Below, piece by piece: positions 23,900 through 34,874 of a stretch of 64,000 nt of DNA. A program made the position numbers and the translations under genes. Position 1 is the stretch's first letter; every line of letters begins with the position of its first letter. Origin of the DNA: Ridgeia piscesae (Eukaryota > Annelida > Polychaeta > Sabellida > Siboglinidae); the NCBI GenBank assembly GCA_025642075.2, contig JAODUO010001179.1, positions 72,501 through 136,500 of the forward strand, read 5' to 3'. The notes beneath the pieces are model-generated. The model saw only the letters and a program-made list of their open reading frames with translations, had not been told where the DNA came from and ran no database searches.

Positions 23900-26215
23900 C
23901 GGCCGTCGCCCGGCTTACCAAGGACCGCGCTGCTCGACCTCATCTTCCTTCGGCAGTGGACAATCAGCTAGGAAGAAAAAGAAGAAGTCAATTGCACAAT
24001 GAAACACCAGGACTCTCCTCGACCGAGAAGCAGCTGACTGACCAGAAAGACGTACGGCACTAGTAGAAATGCAACTTGCCAAATATAACATCGACATCGC
24101 CGCCCTATGTGAAATAGGTCTCCGAGTCTGGTAGTTGCGACGAATTGGAATACTATTTCTTCTTGAGTGGCAAACCCGAAGGAGAAAGTAGGGAGGCCGG
24201 AGTGGGCCTTGCAATCAAAAAAGACATCGTCACAAAGCTGACAGAAATGCCACGGCCAATAAGTGACAGAATCATGACGATGAGATTACCTCTGAATAAG
24301 GACAACTTTGCTACAATTATCAGCGTGTACGCTCCAACAATGACAGTCGCTGATGAAAACAAGGAGGCCTTCTACAACCAGCAGGCAAGGGTGCTCTGTG
24401 TGATCCCTCGTACAGATAAGATACAGCTGATAGGAGACTTCAATGCGCGGGTAGGAAGAGACAATAACAAGTGGCCATTGGTCATGGGAAAACATGGAAT
24501 TAGGAAATGCAACTCCATTGGCGAGCTTCTACAAACTCTGTGCTCTGAGTTCGAACTGATAGTGACGAACACCATGTTCAAGCAGAAGGATGTACGCAAG
24601 ACCACCTGGATGCATCCTCGTTCACCACATGCTGAGGTCAAAAGTGGCTTTCAGAATACAACAAAAGCACCACAGGCAAGTGACAAGTAAGCCGACCAAG
24701 CTCAACACAGCAAACTAAGTACCATCAGCTATATGGAGAGTGTTGAGCAGGAGATGGACAGTGCTCTCGCGCAATGGGAGGAGAAGGAAAGCTCAACGTC
24801 AGACGAGGAATGGGCAGCTCTACAGCAGGTCGTATACAACACAGCCAAAACATATCTTGGCAAGCCAGACAGAAAACTCCAGGACTGGTTCTACTCCAAC
24901 GACCAGAAGCTACAGACCGTTATGAGCAGAAGAGATCAAACCCACCAGAGATAGTTGCAAACCAGGAGCACTAGACCCACCACTGCAGCATACAAAGATG
25001 CCTGCATACTGCTACCAAATCGCACCCGTGCACTGTTGACAGACTGGTGGAAAAGGAAGGCAGCGGAGCTGCAGAGAGCTGCTGATAGAAACAACATGAA
25101 GGGCGTCTACAATGGACTGAAGATCGTGTGGGGACCCAAGAAGAAGGGACCTGTTAACCTTAAATCAACAGAAGGAATGGAGACCTTCTCTGACAGCAAG
25201 AGAGCTGTGTCAAGATGGAGTGAACACTTCCAGAAGCTGGCGACATATATCATAAAGCTCTGGTCATCATCCCGCAACGCATTACCAAGACATGCCTCGA
25301 TGAGATTCCAACCATGGCTGAGATGGCTAGAGCAATCGCCGGCATGAAAGATGACAAAGCACCTGGAGGAGATATAATTCCTGCTGAAGTATGGAAGCAC
25401 GGAGGAGACAATCTGTTCAGCAGACTGCACCAACTAATCACCAATTTCTGGAAGGTTGATTCTGTACCACAATCATGGAAGGATGCCAGCATTGTAACTA
25501 TCTACAAGAAAGGTGATCGAACAGACTGTGGGAACTGTAGGGGAATCTCTCTTCTTTCCATAGCAGGCAAGATCTTCGCCAGGATAAACAGACTACCTAC
25601 CTTTACATAACACCAGGTATAGTTCCGGAGACACAATGTGGCTTCAGGGGTAACCGGAACACCATGTATATATTTTATATCCGACAGCTACAAGAAAAGT
25701 GCATTGAGCAGGACCGCACAATGTACGTGGTATTTGTCAACTTCAGCAATGCGTTCGATACAGTTGGGAGGACCGGGCTATGGCAGCTACTAAGGAAGTG
25801 TGGATGCCCAAAGAAGTTCACAACTATGATCGAGGCTCTACATACCGGAATGATGGCGAATGTTAATGTAGCAGGAGAAATCTCAGAGGCTTTCCGGGAC
25901 ACGGGGGGTGGAGTCTACATACAGTACAGACGGAGCGCTGACCTATTCAACGTCGCACACTTGAGAGCGAAGACCAAGACTACTCGGAAACTGGTGGGAG
26001 AACTGCTATTCGCAAATTACAGTGCATTGAAAATACAGTGGAGCATGGCCAAGGCTAGTGCATCTTTCGGCCGACTACTCCAGAGACTCTGGAACAACCA
26101 CCATGTGTCCATGCGGGTTAAAGACAAGATATACCGTGCTATCGTGCTGCCCACCCTCCTATACGGAACCGAGGTCTGGACATGAAAAGGTTGCATGCCT
26201 TCATGGTGCGACATC
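23900..26215 (+). pseudogene. Non-LTR retrotransposon ORF, decayed (LINE-C)
   Basis: The + strand carries, in order: an endonuclease start with MQLAKYNIDIAALCEIG (24070); the AP-endonuclease body (24145-24690) with REAGVGLAIKKDIV, ISVYAPTM, IGDFNARVGRD and KTTWMHPRS; a linker (24733-25240) with WWKRKAAELQRAADRNNMKG; then RT with MAEMARAIAGMKDDKAPGGD (25314), IYKKGDRTDCGNCRGISLLS, FVNFSNAFDTVGR, and the C-terminal [20 protein letters not shown]. It is interrupted by frameshifts and small deletions. The catalytic FADD is replaced by FANY near 26010, and the block carrying GxxQG is missing. It shares its layout with LINE-F at 50640, so both belong to one clade (RTE-like, often annotated craniofacial development protein 2-like). 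Confidence 0.85.
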
Positions 26216-26229
26216 TGCGCTCGACCACG

Positions 26230-27125
26230 CTGATTGGTTCTCAGGCCGAATTTGAAATACCAAATTAAACAAGGATACTTTTTTATGAGATAATACTATA
26301 TTACAAAGACTATTTCAATTAAACTTATATTCACGTACACATAAACATAAATACACATTTGCAGTTTTTATGAAGCAGGAATGATGGCAGGAATAGGCAG
26401 GTTTAGTATGGTAGCAGCGACTCGGGTCGGACAAAATATTCAACTGCGATTGCTTGTTATCACTTTGTGTGATAACTTTAATTCACCGACTAACGCTGTT
26501 CAGTTACGGCACACAATGACAACCTGCTATCGAAAACGAGAACGAAATCAACCTCCATGCTATTCATATTAATTAACATCGTTGTGTTCGTGTACATTTC
26601 ACGGAATAGAAAAATCCGGTGTACAAACTTCCGTCCATTATTCATGCAACTATTCACACTATAAAACAATCGTGATATCATTGGAATAGTTTTGCTTATA
26701 ATTGTGCAAATAATAAGCGTTGATAAAAACATGACCTTGGTCGCATAATATATTATCTGTTCATGGTTATTTACTCGTAAATGGCATATTATGGTGCAAC
26801 TTTTCCCTCGATTCACATCGGCGTTAAAATAGGTGTAATCTAATTGTAATTATATAATTATATTGGAAATGTCGTGCAACAATTTCAAAGCTTGAAATAA
26901 TTGTTATCACCACCAAAATATCCAGAACTAAATTCATTGTACTCATTCCGGTGTTATTTGACAACTTTCTAGGATGATTAACAAAACGCCGCAATCGTAG
27001 AATAATAATAATAACAAATAAAATTAGCATTTACTGGTCCTAGTAGTTTGTTTCATCAGATCTACACAAAATCCAAAGGTGAAACATCTAAAGACTCCAT
27101 GTTATACATAATAGGTTGATTTTTT
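26230..27125. other. AT-rich intron, nothing recognised
   Basis: Lies between LINE-C and the next EGF exon. Only short open frames with no family resemblance; I see no repeat structure beyond AT richness. Confidence 0.6.
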
Positions 27126-27130
27126 TACAG

Positions 27131-27235
27131 ACGCGTGCAAGCCAAACCCTTGCAAATATTCGGGCTTTTGCAAAGATACTGACAGTGGTTACAGCTGCAC
27201 TTGGAAAGGAAACTTTGACGTAGCGTTTCTTGAAT
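27131..27235 (+). CDS. Exon: degenerate EGF-like domain lacking C5 and C6
   Basis: A 35-codon exon with ACKPNPCKYSGFCKDTDSGY followed by SCTWKGN and VAFLE. It is bordered by TTTTTTACAG and a good GTGAGT donor, phase 1 at both ends, like every other exon of this gene. C1-C4 are present at normal spacing. C5 is Trp (CTW for CTC) and C6 is Leu (FLE for QCE), at exactly the aligned positions. Because EGF disulfides pair C5 with C6, the whole third disulfide is gone while C1-C3 and C2-C4 are kept. The frame is open, so it may be a live modified domain rather than a pseudo-exon. Confidence 0.7.
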
Positions 27236-27286
27236 GTGAGTATTATTGTTTTATTATGTATGCGTGTGTGCGTCCAGGCGTGCAGG

Positions 27287-27288
27287 CG

Positions 27289-27333
<45 letters not shown>

Positions 27334-27334
27334 G

Positions 27335-27369
<35 letters not shown>

Positions 27370-27611
27370 GTATGTGTATGTATACGTATAGGTATACGTA
27401 TATGTATATAATGACATGTATACACAGACATATATATATATATATATGTCTGCATATACATGTCTGTATATACATATCCATATGCGTGTGCGTGTGCGTG
27501 TGCGTGTGCGTGTGCGCGTGCGCGTGCGCGTGCGCGTGCGCGTGCGCGTGCGCGTGGGGTGCTTGCGCGCACCCGCACACGCACACACACATACATATAC
27601 ACGGCTGCACG

Positions 27612-27653
<42 letters not shown>
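27287..27653. repeat. Composite GTATAT / CGTGTG / CGTGCG / TA microsatellite
   Basis: Blocks in order: GTATAT hexamers (27290-27420, some GTGTAT), a short TA run (27431-27447), GTGTGC hexamers then GTGCGC hexamers (27483-27556), a CA-rich stretch, and TA (27616-27652). It starts about 50 bp after the degenerate EGF exon. Confidence 0.95.
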
Positions 27654-27655
<2 letters not shown>

Positions 27656-27838
27656 CTTGCGCTCATTACATAAAGCTTAGAACCACCAATTACACATGTC
27701 CGTACTGTCAGGGTCGCATCAAAATCTTTCTCGCCAGCAGTATATGATGTGTATTATTATTTACACTACAGCGTTGTTAATGCATCCACGTACCTTCACA
27801 GTGACAAAGTATAGTGTAATTAATACCTGCAATGAGAT

Positions 27839-28183
27839 ATTCTGATGTGCACATCATCAGAGCTTACCTCTCTTGTGAGTTATTCTGATGTGCCCATCAT
27901 CAGAGCATTCTTCTCATATGAGTTATTCTGATCTACCCATTATCAGAGCATTCTTCTCACATAAGTTATTCTGAAGTGCCCATCATTAGAGCAACATTCT
28001 CACATGAGTTATTCTAATGTGCCCATCATCAGAGCATTCCTCTGACACGAGTTATTCTGATCTACCCATCATCAGAGCATTCTTCTTACATCAGTTATTC
28101 TGAAATACCCACCATCAGAGCATTTTTCTCACACGAGTTAATCTTATGTGTCCATCATCAGAGCATTCCTCTCAATGTGTGAG
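27839..28183. repeat. 43-bp minisatellite, 8 units, each with a hairpin
   Basis: Units begin TTCTGATGTGCCCATCATCA and continue GAGCATTCTTCTCACATGAG plus TTA (43 bp). Starts fall about every 43 bp from 27839. Each unit contains TCTGATG and CATCAGA as inverted arms around a short loop. Units are 80-90 percent alike. No coding potential. Confidence 0.9.
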
Positions 28184-28189
28184 AGATGT

Positions 28190-28860
28190 CAAGATGAAGG
28201 AAGCGTCAAAATAGCTCATTGTCAAGATATTTGGGATGGACGTTAATTTGAACAATTTGACGTGACTAAATACATACTAAAGCCAGGCCAAGTTAACGCC
28301 AGTAACCGACCCCTTCGTTATACTCGGATACTTTTCCTGCGTTTCAGACAATGTTCTGCTTATTCATTTTCAGTTCATCTGATGTGAGTCCTAAGATTAT
28401 GTGATTGTTTTAAGTGTGTAAAATTGAGGCAGGTGGAACAGCATTGTTCATAGGGGAGGAAAGGTTGTGGGAGCGAGAGAGACGAATGTCAGCCGAACGA
28501 TGTTTACAAGTTATTAATGACTTGTGTGATATCCTGTCACAATATTGCGATACACTGCAACCAGGCAGGGCACTTAGAGCTTTATTTCCAATAAAACGAT
28601 GGCATTGAACATTGCAATTCCTAAGTCAACCGCTTATTAATTTGTATACATCCTAAGGCAATTTCTAACTGAACGCTATCCTGCTTTTTAGTACGGGGTA
28701 TGTATATGATTATGTCATGGTTTCAGTTGGTTTATAATGCTAATAATATTGTAACTTTGAATATGGAATAGCATTAACCATCGCTTTAACACTTTACATG
28801 GAAGTTGTTTTAATGTAGAATGAATAGAAATGTTGAATATATGATAAATATATGTTTATA
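28190..28860. other. Intron segment, nothing recognised
   Basis: Only a 64-codon open frame at 28414 that matches no family I know. No repeats stand out. Confidence 0.5.
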
Positions 28861-28867
28861 TATTTCA

Positions 28868-28891
28868 AACACACACACACACACACACACA

Positions 28892-28941
<50 letters not shown>
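28868..28941. repeat. (CA)n then (TA)n microsatellite
   Basis: ACACAC to about 28893, then TATATA to about 28941. Confidence 0.95.
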
Positions 28942-28944
<3 letters not shown>

Positions 28945-28946
<2 letters not shown>

Positions 28947-29068
28947 CCTAGACAGGAATATTAGTATGGTTGAAAATAGGAAAGAAATAATAGTGTATGT
29001 ATGTATGTATGTGTACATGTATGTAGGTATATACGTACGAACATATATACGTATGTATGCATGTACCA

Positions 29069-29163
<95 letters not shown>

Positions 29164-29250
29164 TATATATGTTCCTATCATCTGTATATATACATACACT
29201 ATTATTTCTTTCCTATTTTCAACCATACTAATATTCCTATCTAGGTATCT
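28945..29250. mobile_element. Foldback element with 60-bp arms and a TA core
   Basis: The left arm, from ACCTAGACAGGAATATTAGT through ATAGGAAAGAAATAATAGTG, is repeated almost exactly as its reverse complement at 29190-29247. A (TA)n run at 29073-29170 forms the middle. The element ends about 55 bp before the unit 2 FTP exon. A MITE or a hairpin-forming intronic element is likely; no protein is encoded. Confidence 0.75.
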
Positions 29251-29304
29251 TTTTACCCTAGATATATATTGACACATTCATGTATATTATTATGTTATTG
29301 ACAG

Positions 29305-29520
29305 CCAGGAAAAACTTCGCATTTGATGGTGTTGCTACACAATCTTCTACTCATGGATTCTACACTCCTAAAATGGCCATAGATGGAAATATAGACAACA
29401 ATGTACATAATAGCACCTGTTCCCAAACGTTGGAGGAATTCTATCCATGGTGGAAAGTCACGTTCAAGTATGACATTCTTGTGAGCGAGGTTGTCATAGT
29501 AAATCGTGGTGATTGTTGTG
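29305..29520 (+). CDS. Exon: N-terminal half of FTP domain, unit 2
   Basis: A 72-codon exon, paralogue of 779-1009. Landmarks are KNFAFDGVATQSST, KMAIDGNIDNN, TCSQT, PWWKVTFKYDILVSEV and NRGDCCG. Acceptor TATTGACAG, donor GTAAGT, phase 1 both ends. The His of the unit 1 CSHT motif is Gln here (CSQT), the position of fucose-contacting His52 in eel agglutinin. Unlike unit 1 it keeps the adjacent Cys pair (RGDCCG). The following about 120 bp of intron is alignable with the unit 1 intron start, showing a segmental duplication. The second half is only 848 bp away. Confidence 0.85.
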
Positions 29521-29679
29521 GTAAGTCTATGTATGTGATATTGCCTAATTAATTTCCTGTTGCAGGATTACCAGCTTTCAGCAAAATGCAGCCATAAATG
29601 ATATGACTCACCTGAATGTCAGCCGAAATTATATTCAGTTTTCCCGTTGTGGCAGAAAAAATGCCGATCCTCGCAGTAC

Positions 29680-29970
29680 ATATTCAATGGTATACCATTG
29701 AATACCATTCCGTATCATTGTGTCATTCAGTGGTATTTCAGTAGGACTCAATGGTACTCTTAATGGTAATTTGTAACACCACTCAGTATCATTCAGTACC
29801 ATTGGACCATTCAATGGTATATCAGTAGGACACAATGGTACTCACAGTAGTAATTTATGATATAATTCAGTACCAATGGACCATTCAGTGGTAAAATATT
29901 ATATTCAGTGTTACTCTCAATGGTATATTCAGTATTATTGGACAATTCAATCATAAAATCATATTTCAAT
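29680..29970. repeat. Irregular CAATGGTA/TACCATTG repeat cluster
   Basis: Short words ATTCAATGGTAT, CAATGGTACTC and TTCAGTACCATTGGACCATT recur in both orientations at irregular spacing inside the unit 2 FTP intron. The two orientations allow many alternative hairpins. No coding content. Confidence 0.6.
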
Positions 29971-30368
29971 GGAACATACTTTACAATAATCTTAGATCTA
30001 TTTTATGCCGTCGAGTCGACGTAAAACATTTTTTTTTAGATTAACACAAATTAATCCGCGCGATACAGAATAACACTTATTGATGTAGCCATAGGTTTGT
30101 GGACTTATCCGTAAATCGCGCAAGACATCGCCTCTGCGGTCGTGATATGCGTCTTTTGTGCACTAACTGCTCACGTCCTGTGGTTGTGACAACGGCTTCT
30201 CTACGTCGATCAACATTAACAAAATGATATGTAGTTAATATTTATCCAAACACTACTATTTGTTTGTAATACATTACATAATATAACCAGATATTACGGG
30301 CTAATGTTATCTACGTATTGGTGACATATTCTTAACCTGTCATGGTGATAACGATATTTATATATCAG

Positions 30369-30574
30369 GGGAACGCCTGCGGACCTTCAATATCACCGTT
30401 GGTCCTTATAACGGAACATATTTAAGAAATGTGGATCGGCTAGCAATGATATGTCATCAACTGAGACGACGGCATTCCCATGTGAAGCTAATGCCAAAGG
30501 GACTTCACTGAAGATCCAAATAATTGGAAGAAAAGAATATTTGACACTATGCGAAGTGTTCGTTTTTGGGACAG
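30369..30574 (+). pseudogene. Exon: C-terminal half of FTP domain, unit 2, frameshifted
   Basis: Paralogue of 18845-19048. It starts GERLRTFNITVGPYNGTY in the frame expected from the upstream exon, keeping the Arg of GERL (Arg86-equivalent). After position about 30421 the homology (CGSASNDMSSTE, SLKIQIIGRKEYLTLCEVF, VFGTG) continues in another frame. The exon is 206 bp against 204 bp in unit 1. The extra bases lie in TATTTAAGAAATG, where 8 bases separate the TAT and TGT codons instead of 6. Acceptor TATATCAG and donor GTATAG look usable. Either a real 2-bp insertion (or 1-bp loss) kills the exon, or the short T run was miscalled. Confidence 0.75.
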
Positions 30575-31219
30575 GTATAGTTGGAGTTAACATTTACATT
30601 GTCAAGATATACCATGTTAAGCTCGGTTTTTTTAAATTCCACCTTGTGAAGCTATACGTATATATCTCTCAAATCAGCATTAAAATTTCATAAGTACCCA
30701 GTTTACACGGACCTATAGGGTAGGATCAAGACTAACTGTAGAACGGTTCATCTTTACTGTTTGAAAATTTCCCTCATCGTAACCTTCTAAACACAGCATT
30801 TCAACTGTTTAGTGCTCATTTTTAAACAATAAATATATTTTATCAAAACAAAATATTATAAAATTATTATTACTAAAATACGCTTTTATGGGTTTTTGTG
30901 TCATGAAACAAATCCATATTTACTTCAATTCAGCATCATCAACCCTTAACCCCAAACTCTAGTTGTCATGTGCTCTAAAGCCAAAAGCAAAGCCTGCTCA
31001 AGTACCTTATTATGACGTACGCAAAATAGCATTGCAAAATTAGACAAGTTCACAACGTACATTTAGGCTAACATTAGTTTTCATAATGCAATCATCATGT
31101 TCAGATTAGTTTGTCCAAAGTTACAATTAGCGAACAATCTTGCAAACTATTTCAAAACTCTGATATATCAATAACATATATCAATGTAAAATGTATAGTT
31201 AAATCAATCGCATACGCAT

Positions 31220-31256
31220 AACACAAAACACTATGCATTATTTTGTTCGCAATAAG

Positions 31257-31322
<66 letters not shown>

Positions 31323-31361
31323 CGTATGCGAACAAAATAATGCATAGTGTTTTGTGTATAA
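31220..31361. repeat. Inverted repeat flanking a TA core
   Basis: ACACAAAACACTATGCATTA continuing TTTTGTTCGCAATA (about 31220-31254) is mirrored at 31326-31361 as its reverse complement, around a (TA)n run at 31259-31315. Same architecture as the element at 28945, with unrelated arms. Confidence 0.75.
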
Positions 31362-31392
31362 TATATATATATATATATATATATGTGTATGG

Positions 31393-31431
<39 letters not shown>

Positions 31432-31432
31432 T
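31360..31432. repeat. (TA)n microsatellite pair
   Basis: Two TA runs separated by TGTGTATGGATAA. Confidence 0.9.
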
Positions 31433-31503
31433 GTATAAACATATGTGTGTGTGCGTACATATACGTGTGTGTTTTACAGCACTTACACTTACTTACACAG
31501 CAT

Positions 31504-31756
31504 TCTGTCTCTGTCTCTGTCTCTGTCTCTGTCTCTGTCTCTGTCTCTGCCTCTGCCTCTGCCTCTGCCTCTGCCTCTGCCTCTGCCTCTGCCTCTGCCT
31601 CTGCCTCTGCCTCTGCCTCTCCTCTGCCTCTGCCTCTGCCTCTGCCTCTGCCTCTGCCTCTGCCTCTGCCTCTGCCTCTGCCTCTGCCTCTGCCTCTGCC
31701 TCTGCCTCTGCCTCTGCCTCTGCCTCTGTGTCTCTGCCTTGCTCTGTCTGTCTGTC

Positions 31757-31791
<35 letters not shown>

Positions 31792-31792
31792 T

Positions 31793-31834
<42 letters not shown>

Positions 31835-31875
31835 GTATGTGTGTGAGTGTATGTTTGTGTGTGTGTGGCGCGTGT
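31504..31875. repeat. (CTCTGT)n to (CTCTGC)n hexamer array with TGTC, TC and GT blocks
   Basis: CTCTGT hexamers (31505-31547) switch to CTCTGC hexamers (31548-31728, one unit shortened near 31618). These are followed by TGTC (31745-31790), TC (31795-31828) and GT runs. Long open frames in all phases are repeat artefacts. Confidence 0.97.
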
Positions 31876-32344
31876 GTGTGTTTGTCAATATACTATGTAT
31901 ACGTGCATGTTATACATATATTTATTTGCATGTGTCATTAATTTGAAAATAATCAACTTATTTCTTTAGTGTGTCTTATTTTTAGGAGATTAAACTATTA
32001 TCATTATACGTCCACTATATAATGATTTCGATATCGTGATGGTTGTATTCGGGTATATCTTCCGAATTCATGATTGAACATAACGATTTCTTTGTATTTT
32101 CAGTTACACTCACGATGGCTACACGTAATGAAAAAGGGATAATTTGACAAATTAGTGCCATCCAGTTAATTTCTACAGTTTGTGTTGTGTTGTGTTCGGT
32201 AACATTTCATGAAACATACATTTCATTTTTATGGACTCGCTTTTCATTATTCAATTAATTATGCACAATATTACACAAAGGTGATAGTCTAAGCTGAAAC
32301 GAGATGTGTTTCTCATAGGTCTGCAACTAATAGGTTTTGATACA

Positions 32345-32480
32345 AAGTGGGGCACGGTGGCCTAATGGACTTCAAAATCTAGGTATCAGGGTTCAATGCC
32401 CAGTGCTGGCCGGTGCGTTATTCGGTACTGTTACAGCCACGTTGTCGAGACATGCACGGTTTCTTTGGCCATGTGTCGCT
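32345..32480 (+). mobile_element. tRNA-derived SINE-like head
   Basis: GGCACGGTGGCCTAATGGAC resembles a tRNA 5' half with an A box, and GGGTTCAATGCC about 30 bp on resembles a B box. The sequence then departs from tRNA and runs into a poly-T/A stretch at 32500. Confidence 0.5.
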
Positions 32481-32497
32481 TCTTCCCACTTGTAGTT

Positions 32498-32572
32498 TTT
32501 TAAAAAAAAAAAAAAATTTTTTTGTGGTTTTTTTCCCTTTAAAGGGGGCCGGGGGGCCCGGAAAGCGGGTAA
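32498..32572. other. Homopolymer-rich patch, possible low-quality consensus
   Basis: Runs of A13, T7, T7, G5, G6 and C3 are packed into 75 bp (TTTAAAGGGGGCC, GGGGGGCCCGG). This texture is unlike the surroundings and resembles the suspect patch at 35478-35620. Confidence 0.4.
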
Positions 32573-32689
32573 TTAGACTACACATACAATACGTAACGTG
32601 CGAACACTTCTACCAAATGAACTGGTACAATAATTGGATGTATGACGTATAGAAAACTGTTTGTTATGGGATGTGAGCGTGATCTTTGA

Positions 32690-33840
32690 AGTTAGAAGAA
32701 GAGATGAACGCTTCACTACGTTAGATAGCGGCCACCTACTAGGTCTTTCCAGAGTACACTACGTTCGAGGAGCAGACGACTCCCAGAGCAGCCTAATTTA
32801 GTATGTGTTTAAAAGAAACACTACAAAACTGAAAATAAACAAATATATGCAGCAAAAAAACCTACTACTACGACATAAACAGCTGCTGCTGCTTCTGTCT
32901 GTGTGAGATTTTGGGAAGACGAAACTACTACATGGTAGTAATTAGATATTTCAATGCGCAAGTAGGAACATTTACAACCGTGTGGAGACGATAACAGTGA
33001 AACGTGGGCTAGACTTCTGAAAGGAAAAGGGTAAAAAGGAGAGACAATTTTGAGTACAAATGCGATACAAATAGCACAAACGAAGATCGATTTCCAACTC
33101 GAACGATACTATTGATTCGAGGTTGTGCTAGATACAGACGACATCGACACAATTAGGAAAATCTTACATAATAACCTTTGGTTCAAACAAAGTGCGACGT
33201 CAGAATATAACATATCGAAGACGCATACGAAACAATACACTAAATGCTTGTCAGAAAGACGAATACCCACATCATGGAAGAAAGCAAAGATGGTAAAAAT
33301 ATCCTGTACTGATCATGGTGCATTAAACATTTATGAATAAAGTAATAGCATCAAACCAATTTCGAAGCATTGAAAGCAGTAGAAGATACCTTCTCGAAAA
33401 CAACCCCTGAGCTCTGCAGTGAGAAAGACGAACACCCGTGATAATCTACAATTAGACAAATAACAAAGATAACAAGAAATGTTCTGTATAGCATCTATAA
33501 TGGCAAGTGAAAAAAATTGATGAAACCCAATCACAGCTGGAAGAAGGGTTCATAGTATGATATTCAACGACAGGCCACATCCTCGCCAAAAAGCAATTGA
33601 ACATGATCTGCTGAGAACATAATAACCCGCCCGCATCGCGTTTGTCGAATACAAAAGAAAATGTAAATTAAAGCAGTACAGGATCAAGAACTGACAGAAA
33701 ACGTGTACGTCTAAATACTGAAATATACGATATGTGTCCGGCTATAGAGACGAATCAAAACAGAATAACTAATGATAGATGTAAGACATAGATACAACAT
33801 ATCGACAACACTGTTTGCAAGAGCATTCACAATCATATTG
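32690..33840 (+). pseudogene. RTE-like LINE debris
   Basis: Badly eroded. A frame at 33125-33340 retains KCLSERRIPTSWKKAKMVKI, matching RLSERRISTAWKNAKTVI in the RTE-like copy at 20600-21880. Upstream ATTAGATATTTCAATGCGCAAGTAGG may be a relic of the endonuclease GDFNA motif. No intact domain remains. Confidence 0.5.
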
Positions 33841-33866
33841 CATAATCTGATAATCTGAATTTTGGA

Positions 33867-33901
33867 TGTGTCGCTGGTTACACGGGAATACATTGCGAGA
33901 C
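33867..33901 (+). pseudogene. EGF exon relic, 3' part only
   Basis: TGTGTCGCTGGTTACACGGG and onward encodes CVAGYTGIHCET, the last third of a cassette EGF domain, ending at the usual ACAG|G border. The first two thirds are missing and the upstream sequence is unrelated. The downstream flank (GCTAATTAAGAATATAG) is shared with the cassettes near 62190 and 63720. Confidence 0.65.
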
Positions 33902-34239
33902 AGGTGCACTGACAACGTCAATTATTTACCCATGCGGCTAACCTGGGCTAATTAAGAATATAGTTTTCGATAGGGTTTATTTGTTTACTTCATTCACAAT
34001 AAGCGACACTACATGGCACCAATACTATATTGATGTGGAGAAGAAATGCAAAGTAAACTACATATATGCATACATAGTATAGTAACTCGACGCTGTCAAA
34101 TCTCCATAGCAGCGCCTTCCGGTGTAAAATTGAAATGTTAAGATATTTATTTAGTTGGTGTTATATAGTTATAATATAGTTAAGCAGACATTAAGGGTTT
34201 GCTCTTTCTGTGTGGACTGGAACATGTTCTGACCTACAG

Positions 34240-34353
34240 TTTCCAACGGATGCCGCAGCCATCCTTGCACGAATGGAGCAACGTGTACTGACGCTGTGAA
34301 CTCGTACACTTGTGGCTGTGTCGCTGGTTACACGGGAACGCACTGCGACACAG
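34240..34353 (+). CDS. Exon: EGF-like cassette a
   Basis: A 38-codon exon with all six Cys: [20 protein letters not shown] then [15 protein letters not shown]. Acceptor GACCTACAG, donor GTTCGT (weak), phase 1 both ends. The start is SNGC instead of DIDEC, so the calcium-binding EGF signature is absent. The O-fucose consensus CTNGATC and the beta-hydroxylation pattern [12 protein letters not shown] are present. Confidence 0.8.
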
Positions 34354-34874
34354 GTTCGTCCATCGCAATGATTACAAATAGTTCACTATGCTCTCCTATG
34401 CTATAACAATCAACTTGTTAAATCGCTATTTCCTCACGATACCACGTTAGATTGACCAGAATCGATTGTATGGAATATCATAATGATTTCAAGAAAGTAT
34501 TCTGAATGACTAAAACAAGACGTTGTTGCTTCCCCCGATTGTAGAACTACGTTGTGATATTTACAAAACGCGAATTGCACTAAGGATTCCAGGGCTTCTA
34601 GAGAGCAAACCCATTGTAACACGGTGCGAATTTAGACAGTGTCAAATCTAGACGACGTAGTCGTCTCTTGCAAAATGACATAAAACTAACATATGTATTG
34701 CTTATAGCATTCGTATGGTTTTATACAAATATTTATATTCCGACCGTTCCGTGTATATCGATTTTTAACATAGAAATACTGCTACTTGACAGTTTAGTTG
34801 ATATAGATAATGATATCATATAAAGAACCATGCTGTTTGCGCATTGTTTCAAACGACAATAATTTCCGTCTCAG

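Noticed and set aside
27088..27747. Several overlapping frames of 85-166 codons
   Set aside because: All read through mixed microsatellite DNA.
27839..28183. CRISPR array
   Set aside because: Units are contiguous 43-bp repeats without unique spacers, in animal DNA.
31354..31941. Ser-Leu-Ala-Pro-rich frames up to 195 codons
   Set aside because: Translation of CTCTGT/CTCTGC hexamers.
32100..32145. Possible exon after TTTTCAG at 32101
   Set aside because: The acceptor looks fair, but the sequence after it encodes no EGF or FTP motif and stops soon.
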